A stretch of 64,000 bases of DNA from Edaphovirga cremea. Its GTDB lineage: Bacteria > Pseudomonadota > Gammaproteobacteria > Enterobacterales > Enterobacteriaceae. The stretch lies in contig NZ_QOVA01000004.1 in the NCBI RefSeq assembly GCF_003332275.1, forward strand, positions 62,001 to 126,000. Reading direction: 5' to 3'. Position 1 is the first letter of the stretch. Every line of letters starts with the position of its first letter. The notes beneath the pieces were generated by a model. That model did no database searches. It was given only the letters and a program-made list of their open reading frames with translations, and had not been told where the DNA came from. Of this stretch, positions 30,401-37,708 are shown one piece after another. Both the position numbers and the translations under genes were made by a program.

Positions 30401-30527
30401 CCATTGGGGCTTCGAAGGGGCGACACGCAAAGGCTTCCTGGCCAATACGCTGACGCCATCAGTGGGTGATGCAAATTCACAAACGCCGGAATACAAGGCA
30501 TTCCTGGTTAACGTGGAAAAGGTGTAA
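27480..30527 (+). CDS. fdoG: formate dehydrogenase-O major subunit, cysteine form
   Basis: A 1015-residue periplasmic catalytic subunit (E. coli FdoG 1016) that oxidises formate at a Mo/W-bisMGD centre. The N-terminal Tat signal has SRRQFFK, then a [4Fe-4S] motif CTYCSVGC. The metal-ligand position, selenocysteine 196 (TGA) in E. coli, is here Cys196 encoded by TGC at 28065-28067 in the context QARLCHGPTV; the reading frame has no internal TGA. The start at 27480 gives MQVSRRQFF as in E. coli and has an AAGGAGA site. It is first of fdoG-fdoH-fdoI-fdhE. Cys forms are usually slower than Sec forms. Confidence 0.95.
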   Translation: MQVSRRQFFKICAGGMAGTTAAALGFTPSVAMAETRQYKLLRSRETRNNCTYCSVGCGILIYSLGDGAKNVTESIFHIEGDPDHPVSRGSLCPKGAGVLDYIHSENRLKFPEYRAPGSDKWQRMSWDEAVERIARLMKDDRDANFVEKNEANVTVNRWLTTGMLCSSAASNETGILDQKFARALGMLAIDCQARLCHGPTVAALAPSFGRGAMTNNWVDIKNANVILIMGGNAAEAHPVGFKWVIEAKTQNNAKVIVVDPRFNRSAAVADIYSPIRAGSDTAFLLGVVNYLIINNKTHSEYVKEYTNASLLVRDDFEFNDGLFSGFDAATKTYDRTSWQYQLDENGFAKRDMSLTHPRCVWNLLKQHVSRYTPELVENLCGTSKEDFLLISGLLAETCVSDKTATILYALGWTHHTGGAQTIRCAAMIQLLLGNIGMAGGGVNALRGHSNIQGYTDLGLLSLNLPGYMGLPSEKQTSLAMYLEQTTPKALLKDQVNFWKNTPNFFISMMKSFYGEHAQAENDWGFDWLPKWDKSYDVMKQADLMTQGKMNGYIVQGFNPLAAFPDKNKSSRALSRLKYMVVIDPLVTESSNFWQNHGEMNDIDPTKIQTEVFRLPSSCFAEENGSIANSGRWLQWHWHAAEPPGEALHDGKILARIFLRLRELYREEGGANPEPLLNMSWDYQDPLDPTAEEVAREGNGKALADILDDKGNVVLKKGQQLTSFAQLKNDGSTASFCWVYTGSWTEQGNQMARRDNADPSGLGCTSGWAWAWPLNRRILYNRASVDPQGQPWDPKREIIRWDGTKWGGVDVADYSQAAPGSGVGPFIMQQEGMGRLFSLDKMADGPFPEHYEPIETPIGTNPLHPNVVSNPVARIFADDLANMGHADEFPYVATTYSITELFRHWTKHARLNAIVQPEQFIEIGEALAAEKGIRAGDSVKISSKRGFIKAKAVVTKRIKPLMINGKIVETIGIPCHWGFEGATRKGFLANTLTPSVGDANSQTPEYKAFLVNVEKV

Positions 30528-30539
30528 CGGAGACGAATT

Positions 30540-31442
30540 ATGGCTATGCAATCTCAGGACATTATCCGTAAATCCGCCACCAACTCCTTAACGCCTGCGC
30601 CGCGCGTACGCGATCACCAGGAAGAAGTGGCCAAATTGATTGATGTGACAACCTGTATTGGCTGTAAAGCCTGTCAGGTTGCCTGTTCCGAATGGAACGA
30701 CATTCGTGATGAAGTCGGATTCAACGTCGGGGTGTATGACAATCCGACCGATCTGTCGGCGAAATCATGGACCGTCATGCGTTTTTCCGAAGTGGAAGAG
30801 CACGGCAAGTTGGAATGGTTGATCCGTAAGGATGGCTGTATGCACTGCGCCGATCCGGGTTGCCTGAAGGCGTGCCCGGCAGAAGGCGCAATCATTCAGT
30901 ACGCCAATGGTATCGTTGATTTTCAGTCTGAGCACTGTATTGGTTGCGGCTATTGTATCGCTGGCTGCCCGTTTAACGTGCCGAGAATCAACAAAGAAGA
31001 CAACCGCGCGTACAAATGTACCTTGTGTGTTGATCGTGTCACCGTGGGTCAGGAGCCTGCGTGTGTCAAAACCTGCCCGACGGGTGCGATTCACTTTGGC
31101 AGCAAAGAGTCGATGAAAACGCTGGCGGCAGAGCGGGTCACCGAGCTGAACAGCCGTGGTTTCCAGAATGCGGGGCTCTACGATCCGGCTGGCGTTGGCG
31201 GCACACACGTAATGTACGTGCTGCATCATGCGGATAAGCCGCAGCTTTATCACGGTTTACCGGAGAATCCAACCATCAGTCCGGCGGTGACTTTCTGGAA
31301 GGGTATCTGGAAGCCACTGGCCGCAGTAGGTTTTGCCGCGACGTTTGCAGCGAGTATCTTCCACTACGTCGGCGTAGGGCCGAACCGCGTAGACGAAGAG
31401 GAAGAAAAAGAGGAACAGCACGATGAGGAGACGCGTAAATGA
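30540..31442 (+). CDS. fdoH: formate dehydrogenase-O iron-sulfur subunit
   Basis: A 300-residue electron-transfer subunit with four ferredoxin-type [4Fe-4S] clusters. Cys motifs are [37 protein letters not shown] and CTLCVDR...CVKTC. One C-terminal transmembrane helix (about 254-278) anchors it to FdoI. The stop overlaps the fdoI start (ATGA), so translation is coupled. The length is the same as E. coli FdoH. Confidence 0.97.
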   Translation: MAMQSQDIIRKSATNSLTPAPRVRDHQEEVAKLIDVTTCIGCKACQVACSEWNDIRDEVGFNVGVYDNPTDLSAKSWTVMRFSEVEEHGKLEWLIRKDGCMHCADPGCLKACPAEGAIIQYANGIVDFQSEHCIGCGYCIAGCPFNVPRINKEDNRAYKCTLCVDRVTVGQEPACVKTCPTGAIHFGSKESMKTLAAERVTELNSRGFQNAGLYDPAGVGGTHVMYVLHHADKPQLYHGLPENPTISPAVTFWKGIWKPLAAVGFAATFAASIFHYVGVGPNRVDEEEEKEEQHDEETRK

Positions 31443-32134
31443 GTGAGAAACGCATTCAACGCTACAGCGCACCAGAACGGATTAACCATTGGATAGTGGC
31501 GATCTGTTTTATCGGTGCGGCGCTCAGCGGATTGGGCTTCTTTTTCCCGTCGTTTAACTGGCTGATGAACATTTTTGGTACCCCGCAACTGGCGCGAATT
31601 CTTCATCCGTTTGTGGGTGTGGTGATGTTTGTTGCTTTCTTGCTGATGTTTTTCCGCTATTGGAAACATAACCTAATCAACCGTGAAGACATTTTATGGG
31701 CAAAAAACATCCATAAAATTGCCATGAACGAGGAAGTTGGTGATACCGGGCGCTATAATTTCGGTCAGAAATGCGTTTTCTGGGCAGCAATCATCAGCTT
31801 GCTTTTGTTGCTGGTCAGCGGCGTGGTAATTTGGCGGCCCTGGTTCGCTGGTTACTTCCCCATCCCCTTGATACGGCTGGCACTGGTAGTGCATTCGTTG
31901 GCTGCAGTGGGATTGATTCTCGTGATCATGGTGCACGTTTATGCCGCGTTGTGGGTAAAAGGCACGATCACTGCGATGGTGGAAGGCTGGGTTCCGGCGG
32001 CGTGGGCGAAGAAACATCACCCGCGTTGGTATCGGGAACTACGTCAGGGCGAATCGAACAGACGGCAGGGCCAATCCGCCGAGGCAAAGGCAACAGCCGG
32101 TAACACTCGCACCTCAGACACAACGGGAAAATAG
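31439..32134 (+). CDS. fdoI: formate dehydrogenase-O cytochrome b556 subunit
   Basis: A 231-residue inner-membrane di-haem cytochrome b that passes electrons from FdoH to quinone. It has four hydrophobic segments with conserved haem histidines ([28 protein letters not shown]). It is about 20 residues longer than E. coli FdoI (211); the extra part is a hydrophilic, Gln/Ser/Thr-rich cytoplasmic tail. Confidence 0.95.
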   Translation: MSEKRIQRYSAPERINHWIVAICFIGAALSGLGFFFPSFNWLMNIFGTPQLARILHPFVGVVMFVAFLLMFFRYWKHNLINREDILWAKNIHKIAMNEEVGDTGRYNFGQKCVFWAAIISLLLLLVSGVVIWRPWFAGYFPIPLIRLALVVHSLAAVGLILVIMVHVYAALWVKGTITAMVEGWVPAAWAKKHHPRWYRELRQGESNRRQGQSAEAKATAGNTRTSDTTGK

Positions 32135-32139
32135 ACCCA

Positions 32140-33069
32140 ATGAGTATTCGCATCGTTCCTGAACTTCAATCAGGAAACCAGCGCGAAAAGTCAGCAGCGG
32201 CGGAACCTATTCCGCCGCTGCTTTTCGCCAACCTGAAAAGTCTTTATCTGCGCCGCGCCGAGCGTTTGCGTCAGTTGGCTGCCGATAATCCGCTGAGTGA
32301 TTATCTCGATTTTGCTGCCAGCATGGCGACGGCGCAGCATCAGGTGCTGTATGACAATCCGCTGACGCTGGATTTGAGTGAGGCATTGCAGAAATCGGGA
32401 GATACCGGGGCACCCCCGCTGGATCTCAATACCTGGCCGCGCAGCGATCACTGGCTACGCCTGCTCACTGCATTGATCGCTGAACTGCGTCCGGAAATGC
32501 CGACCCATATTATTGCCGTTCTGGATAATCTGGAGAAATCGTCAGTTCATGAATTGGAAAGTGATGCCGACGCCCTGTTAAACCGCGATTTCAGTCTGGT
32601 CAGCAATGAAAAGGCACCGTTCATTTGGGCGGCCCTGTCGCTTTACTGGACGCAGATGGCCAGTTTGATCCCTGGCAAGGCGCGTGCCGAGTACGGCGAA
32701 CACCGGCAGTTCTGCCCGGTGTGTGGCAGCATCCCGGTATCGAGTGTGGTACAGATTGGATCCGCTCAAGGGTTGCGCTATCTGCACTGTAATCTCTGCG
32801 AAAGTGAGTGGCACGTGGTCAGGGTAAAATGCAGTAATTGCGAACAGAGCCGCGATCTCAATTACTGGTCTTTGGAAACAGAACGTTCAGCGGTGAAAGC
32901 CGAGAGCTGTGGCGACTGTGGGACTTACCTGAAAATCCTCTATCAGGAAAAAGATCCGCAGGTTGAAGCCGTGGCGGACGATTTGGCGTCGCTGATTCTG
33001 GATGCCAAAATGGAAGATGAGGGCTTCGCCCGCAGCAGCATCAATCCTTTCCTGTTCCCCAGCGAATAA
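32140..33069 (+). CDS. fdhE: formate dehydrogenase accessory protein FdhE
   Basis: A 309-residue cytoplasmic protein of the same length as E. coli FdhE. It binds iron through four CxxC pairs (CPVC, CNLC, CSNC, CGDC, within about 186-265) and checks or matures the FdoG/FdnG catalytic subunit before Tat export. It starts 5 bases after fdoI and ends the operon. In several enterobacteria selA follows; here a hairpin and bacteriocin remnants do. Confidence 0.95.
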   Translation: MSIRIVPELQSGNQREKSAAAEPIPPLLFANLKSLYLRRAERLRQLAADNPLSDYLDFAASMATAQHQVLYDNPLTLDLSEALQKSGDTGAPPLDLNTWPRSDHWLRLLTALIAELRPEMPTHIIAVLDNLEKSSVHELESDADALLNRDFSLVSNEKAPFIWAALSLYWTQMASLIPGKARAEYGEHRQFCPVCGSIPVSSVVQIGSAQGLRYLHCNLCESEWHVVRVKCSNCEQSRDLNYWSLETERSAVKAESCGDCGTYLKILYQEKDPQVEAVADDLASLILDAKMEDEGFARSSINPFLFPSE

Positions 33070-33077
33070 GCTCTTTT

Positions 33078-33102
33078 TGCGCCGGGCTCAACGCCCGGCG
33101 CA
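33078..33102 (+). terminator. hairpin after fdhE
   Basis: TGCGCCGGGC (33078-33087) and GCCCGGCGCA (33093-33102) form a perfect 10-bp stem with a 5-base loop, 8 bases after the fdhE stop. No T tail follows, but position and strength suggest the end of the fdo transcript. Confidence 0.6.
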
Positions 33103-33122
33103 CTATTAACCTCAATGTGCAT

Positions 33123-33150
33123 TCATAGATTCCGTTTTCCAAGCAGCCCC
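33123..33150 (+). pseudogene. stub of an S-type pyocin domain
   Basis: Bases 33125-33147 (ATAGATTCCGTTTTCCAAGC and following) repeat, with few mismatches, the IDSVFQAxP codons of the pyocin-type domain at 34012-34035. This marks the left border of the bacteriocin debris, about 20 bases after the fdo hairpin. Confidence 0.5.
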
Positions 33151-33172
33151 CTCCTACTTGTCGAACATTTAA

Positions 33173-33346
33173 ATTATTAAAAATATTAGTGAAAAGGAAT
33201 ATAAGGAACTAGCCGATGCCGCCGAGGGGCAGACGCTTGATGCTGTGCTGTGCTACTCCGTCCCTAAAAATGTTCCTGATGGCTTTAGTTTTTTGATGAG
33301 CGCTGCCCGGAGGGGCGGTATGGATTCTACAAAATGGTTTCCTTGA
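33173..33346 (+). pseudogene. unrecognised 57-codon reading-frame remnant
   Basis: Open without a start codon from after a TAA (33170-33172) to a TGA at 33344-33346. It contains SEKEYKELADAAEGQTLDAV and ends GGMDSTKWFP. The composition looks coding. It is probably the tail of a lost toxin or immunity gene; no family was recognised. Confidence 0.35.
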
Positions 33347-33377
33347 GTGGACATAACCGTTGAACAATAAAGTGTGG

Positions 33378-33410
33378 CAAAACGGCAAGCCGGGCTTTAA
33401 GCAAGGGTAA
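33378..33410 (+). pseudogene. tail of a colicin E-type immunity gene
   Basis: Codons for QNGKPGFKQG plus stop are identical in their last nine residues to the end of the intact immunity gene at 34751-35017. It is the start of a roughly 570-base direct repeat. Confidence 0.7.
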
Positions 33411-33494
33411 CAATCCGCTGTAGTTAAAGAATCACAGGGAGTTATTCACTCACACCCGATATCAGAGCAAAGAGTTAAGGAGCTTATGAAATGA
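33411..33494 (+). pseudogene. toxin-like C-terminal tail, copy 1
   Basis: 27 open codons (QSAVVKESQGVIHSHPISEQ, then RVKELMK) end in a TGA that overlaps the ATG of the next gene (ATGA). The copy at 35018-35101 differs mainly at third codon positions, so the frame was under protein-level selection. Inferred as the surviving C-terminus of a toxin whose immunity gene follows. Confidence 0.5.
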
Positions 33495-33790
33495 ATATCA
33501 GCCGTACAGCAATTGATTTCAAAGGTGGGAGAATCACTGATGACACCTTATATATCACTGACTTTGACGATCCTACAAGCTACATTGACCTAGATGTATT
33601 ACTAGTGGAATATGCCAATGACTATGTAGTAGATGTATCCTTTCATGAAGGCGCTAATAACTTAAGCGTTAACGTTATATATGGAAGTGATTGGGAACAT
33701 CGAGTTTATAGAAAAGTCATAGAGCGTCATGATGTTGCTGGGTTAATATCATCAATTAAAGAAGCTATTGATATCGCAGTTAAAGGATAG
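33491..33790 (+). CDS. small acidic protein, putative immunity protein (copy 1)
   Basis: 99 residues, AT-rich compared with the core genome, with no signal peptide or membrane segment. It starts MNISRTAIDFKGGRITDDTL and ends SIKEAIDIAVKG. It is paralogous to the gene at 35098 (about 60 percent identical by eye, including the WEH and IDIAVKG motifs). An AAGGAG site lies 9 bases upstream, and the start overlaps a toxin-like tail by ATGA, the usual layout of bacteriocin immunity genes. No family was recognised; the immunity role is inferred from context. Confidence 0.6.
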   Translation: MNISRTAIDFKGGRITDDTLYITDFDDPTSYIDLDVLLVEYANDYVVDVSFHEGANNLSVNVIYGSDWEHRVYRKVIERHDVAGLISSIKEAIDIAVKG

Positions 33791-33835
33791 TAAAAGGCCA
33801 CTCCTTAGTAGCGGACCCAAGGGTAAGTAATCCAT

Positions 33836-33861
33836 GCCCAACAAACAAATATTTGTTGGGC
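33836..33861 (+). terminator. terminator after putative immunity gene, copy 1
   Basis: GCCCAACAAA (33836-33845) and TTTGTTGGGC (33852-33861), followed by ATTTTCG. The other copy at 35441-35470 has a base change on each arm that keeps the pair. Confidence 0.75.
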
Positions 33862-33892
33862 ATTTTCGTTGGTGGTCAGTTTTTATTTGTAA

Positions 33893-34749
33893 CTCTCCAT
33901 ATTATCAGTCACCCAAGCGGAGTTGTTCGGGCTGTTGCAAACGGCCTATGATAAATTCAAGCAAGCCAACAATATCTTCAACATCAGTGTTGCAAAAACG
34001 GGAGTGACGATAGATTCCGTTTTCCAGGCAACCCCAGAACGTCAGGCTGTACAAAACGGGCGTAGCCGGTGTTCCTGCCAACGTGCCAGTATTAAGGGCA
34101 GTACGCGATGAGAAAACCGGGCTGGATAAAATCACGCTTCCGGCAGTGGCGGGGGTTCCTTCGCGCACCATCCTGATTAACCCGGTTCCGGTCGGGCCGA
34201 CTGCACCCGCGAATACCGGTAACAGCAAACCCGCCCCCGTTACGCCGGTGCATACTGGGACGACAATAAAGCAGGCGGACAGTATCGTCACCACCACTTT
34301 CCCGGCAGATGAGCTCCAGGGATTGCAGGATTTCATCTATTGGCAGCCTGATGCAGAGGAAACCGGTGTTGAACCGATCTATGTGATGCTGAGTGGTCCC
34401 CGCAATCTGCCGGGCAAGGCTACCGGGAAAGGTTAACCTGTTGGTGAAGGTTGACTGAATAACACAGGTCAGGATCGGGGAGCGCCGATCCTGAGTCAAA
34501 TTGCAGATAAACTTCGCGGGTGGGAGTTTAATAACTTTAGAGAACTCAGAGAGGCGTTCTGGTTAGAAGTGGCTAAAGATCCTGAGTTAGCTAAACAGTT
34601 TAATTCGGGGAAGAAGTGGGCGAGAGAAATTTGAACTACACCATGTTAAACTAATTAGTGAAGATGGACCTGTTTATGATGTTGATAATCTACGTGTATT
34701 GACACCAAAGCGGTATATTGAGATTCATTCTAAGAGTGGTGAGAAATAA
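33893..34749 (+). pseudogene. S-type pyocin / DNase colicin gene remnant
   Basis: Pieced together, this gives a pyocin-S-type translocation domain (TQAELFGLLQTAYDKFKQAN through DELQGLQDFIYWQPDAE and YVMLSGPRNLPGKATGKG), then a colicin E-type HNH DNase ([54 protein letters not shown]). Lesions seen: no start or N-terminal half; a frameshift near 34060 (an extra base after QAVQNG); in-frame TAA at 34434 and TGA at 34452 where relatives have Gln and Trp; and an internal deletion with frame change near 34605-34625 just before the HH codons (34639-34644). It ends one base before the immunity ATG. A non-functional nuclease bacteriocin. Confidence 0.85.
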
Positions 34750-34750
34750 C

Positions 34751-35017
34751 ATGAACGCTAAAATTATTTCAGATTATTCAGAATATGAGTTTTTGGATTT
34801 TGTAACGAATATATACCATGCGAATAAATCAGTTTATCCTACTGAAGAGGCACATGCCGCTGCCGTGAGAGAGTTTGTTCGTTTAATCGAACACCCGAGC
34901 GGTAATGGACTGCTCTATTATCCAAATAATAGTAGAGAGGATAGTCCTGAGGGAATAGTAAAAGAAGTCAAAGAATGGCACGCTAAAAACGGCAAGCCGG
35001 GCTTTAAGCAAGGGTAA
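34751..35017 (+). CDS. colicin E/pyocin-type DNase immunity protein
   Basis: An 88-residue cytoplasmic protein of the Im2/Im7/Im8/Im9 family (Colicin_Pyocin), which binds and blocks HNH DNase toxins. Diagnostic parts are ISDYSEYEFLDFV, the EHPSGNGLLYYP loop with the Tyr pair used in DNase contact, DSPEGIVKEVKEW and the tail NGKPGFKQG. It is intact although its partner DNase upstream is broken, so it could still protect against related bacteriocins. The ATG lies one base after the toxin stop. Confidence 0.92.
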   Translation: MNAKIISDYSEYEFLDFVTNIYHANKSVYPTEEAHAAAVREFVRLIEHPSGNGLLYYPNNSREDSPEGIVKEVKEWHAKNGKPGFKQG

Positions 35018-35101
35018 CGATCCGTTGTCGTTAAAGAATCACAGGGGGTTATTCATTCCCACCCAATATCGGAAGACAAAGCTAAGGAATACATGAAATG
35101 A
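35018..35101 (+). pseudogene. toxin-like C-terminal tail, copy 2
   Basis: 27 codons (RSVVVKESQGVIHSHPISED, then KAKEYMK) directly follow the immunity stop in the same frame and end in ATGA with the next start. Conserved core with copy 1: VVKESQGVIHSHPISE and the final MK. Confidence 0.5.
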
Positions 35102-35400
35102 ACATCTATCGTAACGAAATTGATGTCAAAGGTGGGAAAATAACTGATGACACGTTGTTTATTACTGATTTTAATGGCCCGGTAGGCTATATTGATGAAG
35201 ATATTCTATTAGTGGAATATGAAAATGACTTTATTGTAGACATCTCCTACCATGAGAGCAGGAACGACTTAAGCGTTAACGTAATATTTGAAAGTGACTG
35301 GGAACACCCTGTTTATACAAAAAGCATAGGCCTTCTTGATAAAGCTGGATTGTTAGCATCACTTAAAGAAGCTATTGATATCGCAGTTAAAGGTAAATAA
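35098..35400 (+). CDS. small acidic protein, putative immunity protein (copy 2)
   Basis: 100 residues, paralogue of the 33491 gene. Shared blocks are GGKITDDTLFITDF (GGRITDDTLYITDF in copy 1), LLVEYENDFIVDISYHE, LSVNVIFESDWEHPVY and KEAIDIAVKG. The variable parts lie between them, as in immunity proteins diverging in specificity. The start overlaps the tail of a toxin-like frame by ATGA. Function inferred from layout only. Confidence 0.6.
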   Translation: MNIYRNEIDVKGGKITDDTLFITDFNGPVGYIDEDILLVEYENDFIVDISYHESRNDLSVNVIFESDWEHPVYTKSIGLLDKAGLLASLKEAIDIAVKGK

Positions 35401-35440
35401 AAAACCGCTGCTAAATAACCTTCCAATTAATAGACTTTTC

Positions 35441-35470
35441 ATACCCAACAAACAAATATTTGTTGGGTAT
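35441..35470 (+). terminator. terminator after putative immunity gene, copy 2
   Basis: ATACCCAACAAA (35441-35452) and TTTGTTGGGTAT (35459-35470) form a perfect 12-bp stem followed by TTTCG. Confidence 0.75.
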
Positions 35471-35501
35471 TTTCGTTGGTGGTCAGTTTTTATTTGTAAC
35501 T

Positions 35502-35574
35502 CTCCATATTATCAGCCACGCAAGCGGAGTTGTTCTGGCTGTTGAAAACGGCCTATATTTGGTGGTAGACTTAC
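35502..35574 (+). pseudogene. pyocin-domain stub, copy 2
   Basis: LSATQAELFWLLKTAYIWW and then TAG. The first 16 residues match the pyocin domain start at 33902. From 35575 to the sorbosone-dehydrogenase terminator at 35766 nothing was recognised; the stretch is AT-rich. Confidence 0.55.
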
Positions 35575-35763
35575 ACACTACGATAAGTAAATGTCCGGCG
35601 GATATCAAATTCAATAACAGCATAAATTTAAAAAAATGTGTAATAAGGCACATATGCCTTTATTGGGCCGTGTTTAGAGCTATGTGTGAAATGGCGATCT
35701 CCTTGCCGCTAACAGGAAAGATAACGTCAAGCAACCAATCGGATATGTGCCAGAAAGGGGAGG

Positions 35764-35793
35764 AAAAACACCGGTTTTTGGTTTCCGGCGTTT
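35764..35793 (-). terminator. terminator of the sorbosone-dehydrogenase-like operon
   Basis: On the minus strand AAACGCCGG and CCGGTGTTT (plus strand 35785-35793 and 35766-35774) pair with one G-T and are followed by TT. It lies 18 bases after the stop. Confidence 0.55.
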
Positions 35794-35810
35794 TATTGTC
35801 TATATACGGA

Positions 35811-37115
35811 TTATTGCGCCGCGCTGATACGCCAGATGCTATTACCGGCATCGTCGGCAATCAGTACACCGCCTTGCTTATCCATCGCCAGCCCGACCGG
35901 CAAACCTCGAACCTGTTTCTGATCGTCGGTCAGAAAACCGGTGACTACAGGTGTTGGTAACCCAACCGGCTGGCCGTTTTCAAATTTCACCCACATCACC
36001 TGGTAACCATTAAGGGGTTTTCGGTTCCAGCTACCGTGTTCACTGACAAATGCACCGTCTCGATATTGCGGCATATTATCGCCGGTATAAAATAAAAGCC
36101 CCAGCGGTGCGACGTGCGAACTGATGGCGTAATCTGGCTTAATGGCTTTCTCAACCAGGTCTGGACGCGGCGGTTTGACTCGTTCATCAACATGCTGGCC
36201 ATAGTAACTGTAGGGCCAACCGTAAAAACCTTTCTCCTGCACGGATGTCATATAGTCCGGCACAAGATCGGAGCCAATCTCTTCTCGTTCGTTTACCACC
36301 GCCCAGAGTTTACCGCTTTTAGGTTCCCATTGCAGACCCGTCGGATTTCGTAATCCATTTGCATAAATGCGGCTCGCCCCGCTGGCGGCATCAACTTCCA
36401 GTACAGCGGCGCGGCGGTCTTCTGCGCCAATCCCGTTCTCGGTAATGTTGCTGTTGGAACCGACACCGACATACAGCTTACTGCCATCCGGGCTTGCCAG
36501 CAGGGATTTTGTCCAGTGATGATTAATCGGGCCACCGGGTAGTTCCGTGACAATATCACCTGGCGTGCGGATTTCCGTTTGCCCTTCCTGATATGAGAAT
36601 TTCACCAGGCTATCGGCATTGGCGACCCACAATGTGTTGCCAATCAGCTGCATCCCGAAGGGGGAATTCAGGTGCTCAATGAAAATGTGTTTCTGCCATT
36701 TACCGTCCACATTGCGCAGTAACGTGATGCGATTGCCACCCTCGCCGCCTTTACCGGAAGATTTTTGCACCATGCCCATAATGATGTCTTTAGGACGCGA
36801 CGCCGCCTTTTTTGCCGGCCCATTTGCTTCCGCCACCAGGACATCGTTATTGGGGAGCACATAGAGCTGGCGCGGATGTTTAAGGCCCTCAGCAATTTTT
36901 TCTATCTTCAGCCCGTCGGCGACCTTTGGCATTTCGTCCTTTTTCCAGGCGGTGGCTTTGGGGACCTGCATCGGTGGCAGCAAGAAATTTTGCGCGCTCG
37001 GGAGTTCCGGATTGGCTCCCATTTGTTTTTGGGGATCTATTTGAGCAGTGTCATCACAACTGCTCAGCAAAGTTGCGAGGGCGATAGCCAGTAACGTGCG
37101 TTTAAAAATATTCAT
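35811..37115 (-). CDS. PQQ-type sorbosone/glucose dehydrogenase family lipoprotein
   Basis: A 434-residue protein with a lipobox (LLSS-Cys20), so membrane-attached and probably periplasmic. The rest is a six-bladed beta-propeller of the soluble glucose / L-sorbosone dehydrogenase class. Recognisable blocks are GLKHPRQLYVLPNNDVLVAE, GGPINHHWTKSLLASPDGSKLYVGVGS, NGLRNPTGLQWEP, NEREEIGSDLVPDY, GFYGWPYSYYG, SSHVAPLGLLFY and FVSEHGSWNRKP. The usual His and Arg ligands for PQQ and calcium fall in these blocks. The sugar substrate is unknown. It pairs with the DUF2231 gene 12 bases upstream. Confidence 0.85.
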   Translation of the reverse strand: MNIFKRTLLAIALATLLSSCDDTAQIDPQKQMGANPELPSAQNFLLPPMQVPKATAWKKDEMPKVADGLKIEKIAEGLKHPRQLYVLPNNDVLVAEANGPAKKAASRPKDIIMGMVQKSSGKGGEGGNRITLLRNVDGKWQKHIFIEHLNSPFGMQLIGNTLWVANADSLVKFSYQEGQTEIRTPGDIVTELPGGPINHHWTKSLLASPDGSKLYVGVGSNSNITENGIGAEDRRAAVLEVDAASGASRIYANGLRNPTGLQWEPKSGKLWAVVNEREEIGSDLVPDYMTSVQEKGFYGWPYSYYGQHVDERVKPPRPDLVEKAIKPDYAISSHVAPLGLLFYTGDNMPQYRDGAFVSEHGSWNRKPLNGYQVMWVKFENGQPVGLPTPVVTGFLTDDQKQVRGLPVGLAMDKQGGVLIADDAGNSIWRISAAQ

Positions 37116-37127
37116 GCTGGTTTCTCC

Positions 37128-37553
37128 TTATGCTGTGCGTTCACGCAATGCGAGTTGAACATTACCCAGCAGCAACAGAACCACTACCAAAGTTGAGAGA
37201 ATGACACCCATCGGTACCACGGCATAAGCATCGCGGCTATGGATAAAAGCATTAAAAATAGCCAGCACGATGGCAATCAGACTCAGCCAAAAATGGATTT
37301 TTATCGGTGAGCTTTGAGGATACCCTGGCCCCGTCCAGACCAGCACCAGATTGATAACTCTGGGAATAATGGCGATTAATAACCCAATGACAATCAGCCA
37401 GTTGGCCGCGTCGTTCCACATCTGAATAAAGGTCTTCATATACAGAATATCGAAGATCCAGGCGGCGACAAAAAAACCGAGAGGAATGGGATTGAGCAGT
37501 TCGTACAGCGCCACGACGAATGCCGGGCGCCCTGTAGCAAGATGCATTTGCAT
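37128..37553 (-). CDS. DUF2231 membrane protein
   Basis: A 141-residue inner-membrane protein with four hydrophobic segments (about 8-28, 47-68, 83-103, 112-132), typical of DUF2231. It is probably co-transcribed with the sorbosone-dehydrogenase-like lipoprotein and may anchor it or supply an electron path. The AGGAGA site 5 bases upstream supports the start at 37553. Confidence 0.8.
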   Translation of the reverse strand: MQMHLATGRPAFVVALYELLNPIPLGFFVAAWIFDILYMKTFIQMWNDAANWLIVIGLLIAIIPRVINLVLVWTGPGYPQSSPIKIHFWLSLIAIVLAIFNAFIHSRDAYAVVPMGVILSTLVVVLLLLGNVQLALRERTA

Positions 37554-37708
37554 TTCTGTCTCCTGTGTTCTTGCAGACTGGTTGCGTTAAACATGCGCAT
37601 ATCAGTTCGTTTACGTACCTGTAAGAGATTAGTAAACCTGAAGAAGAGTGACGGGTTAATGCGACAAAACCATTACCAGATAGTTTTGAATCGAGAGGGC
37701 GTGGGTAA

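Larger units (their letters stand above)
33381..33951 (+). repeat. direct repeat copy 1 of the bacteriocin island
   Basis: This segment matches 34988-35556 in order: immunity tail, a 27-codon toxin-like tail, a 99/100-residue gene, a CCCAACAAA/TTTGTTGGG terminator and the first codons of a pyocin domain (LSVTQAELFGLLQTAY). The offset is about 1.6 kb. Similarity stops at the TAT following GCC. Confidence 0.8.
34988..35556 (+). repeat. direct repeat copy 2 of the bacteriocin island
   Basis: Counterpart of 33381-33951. It carries the end of the intact immunity gene, the toxin-like tail, the 100-residue gene, the terminator, and a pyocin-domain stub (LSATQAELFWLLKTAY) that runs into a TAG. Confidence 0.8.
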
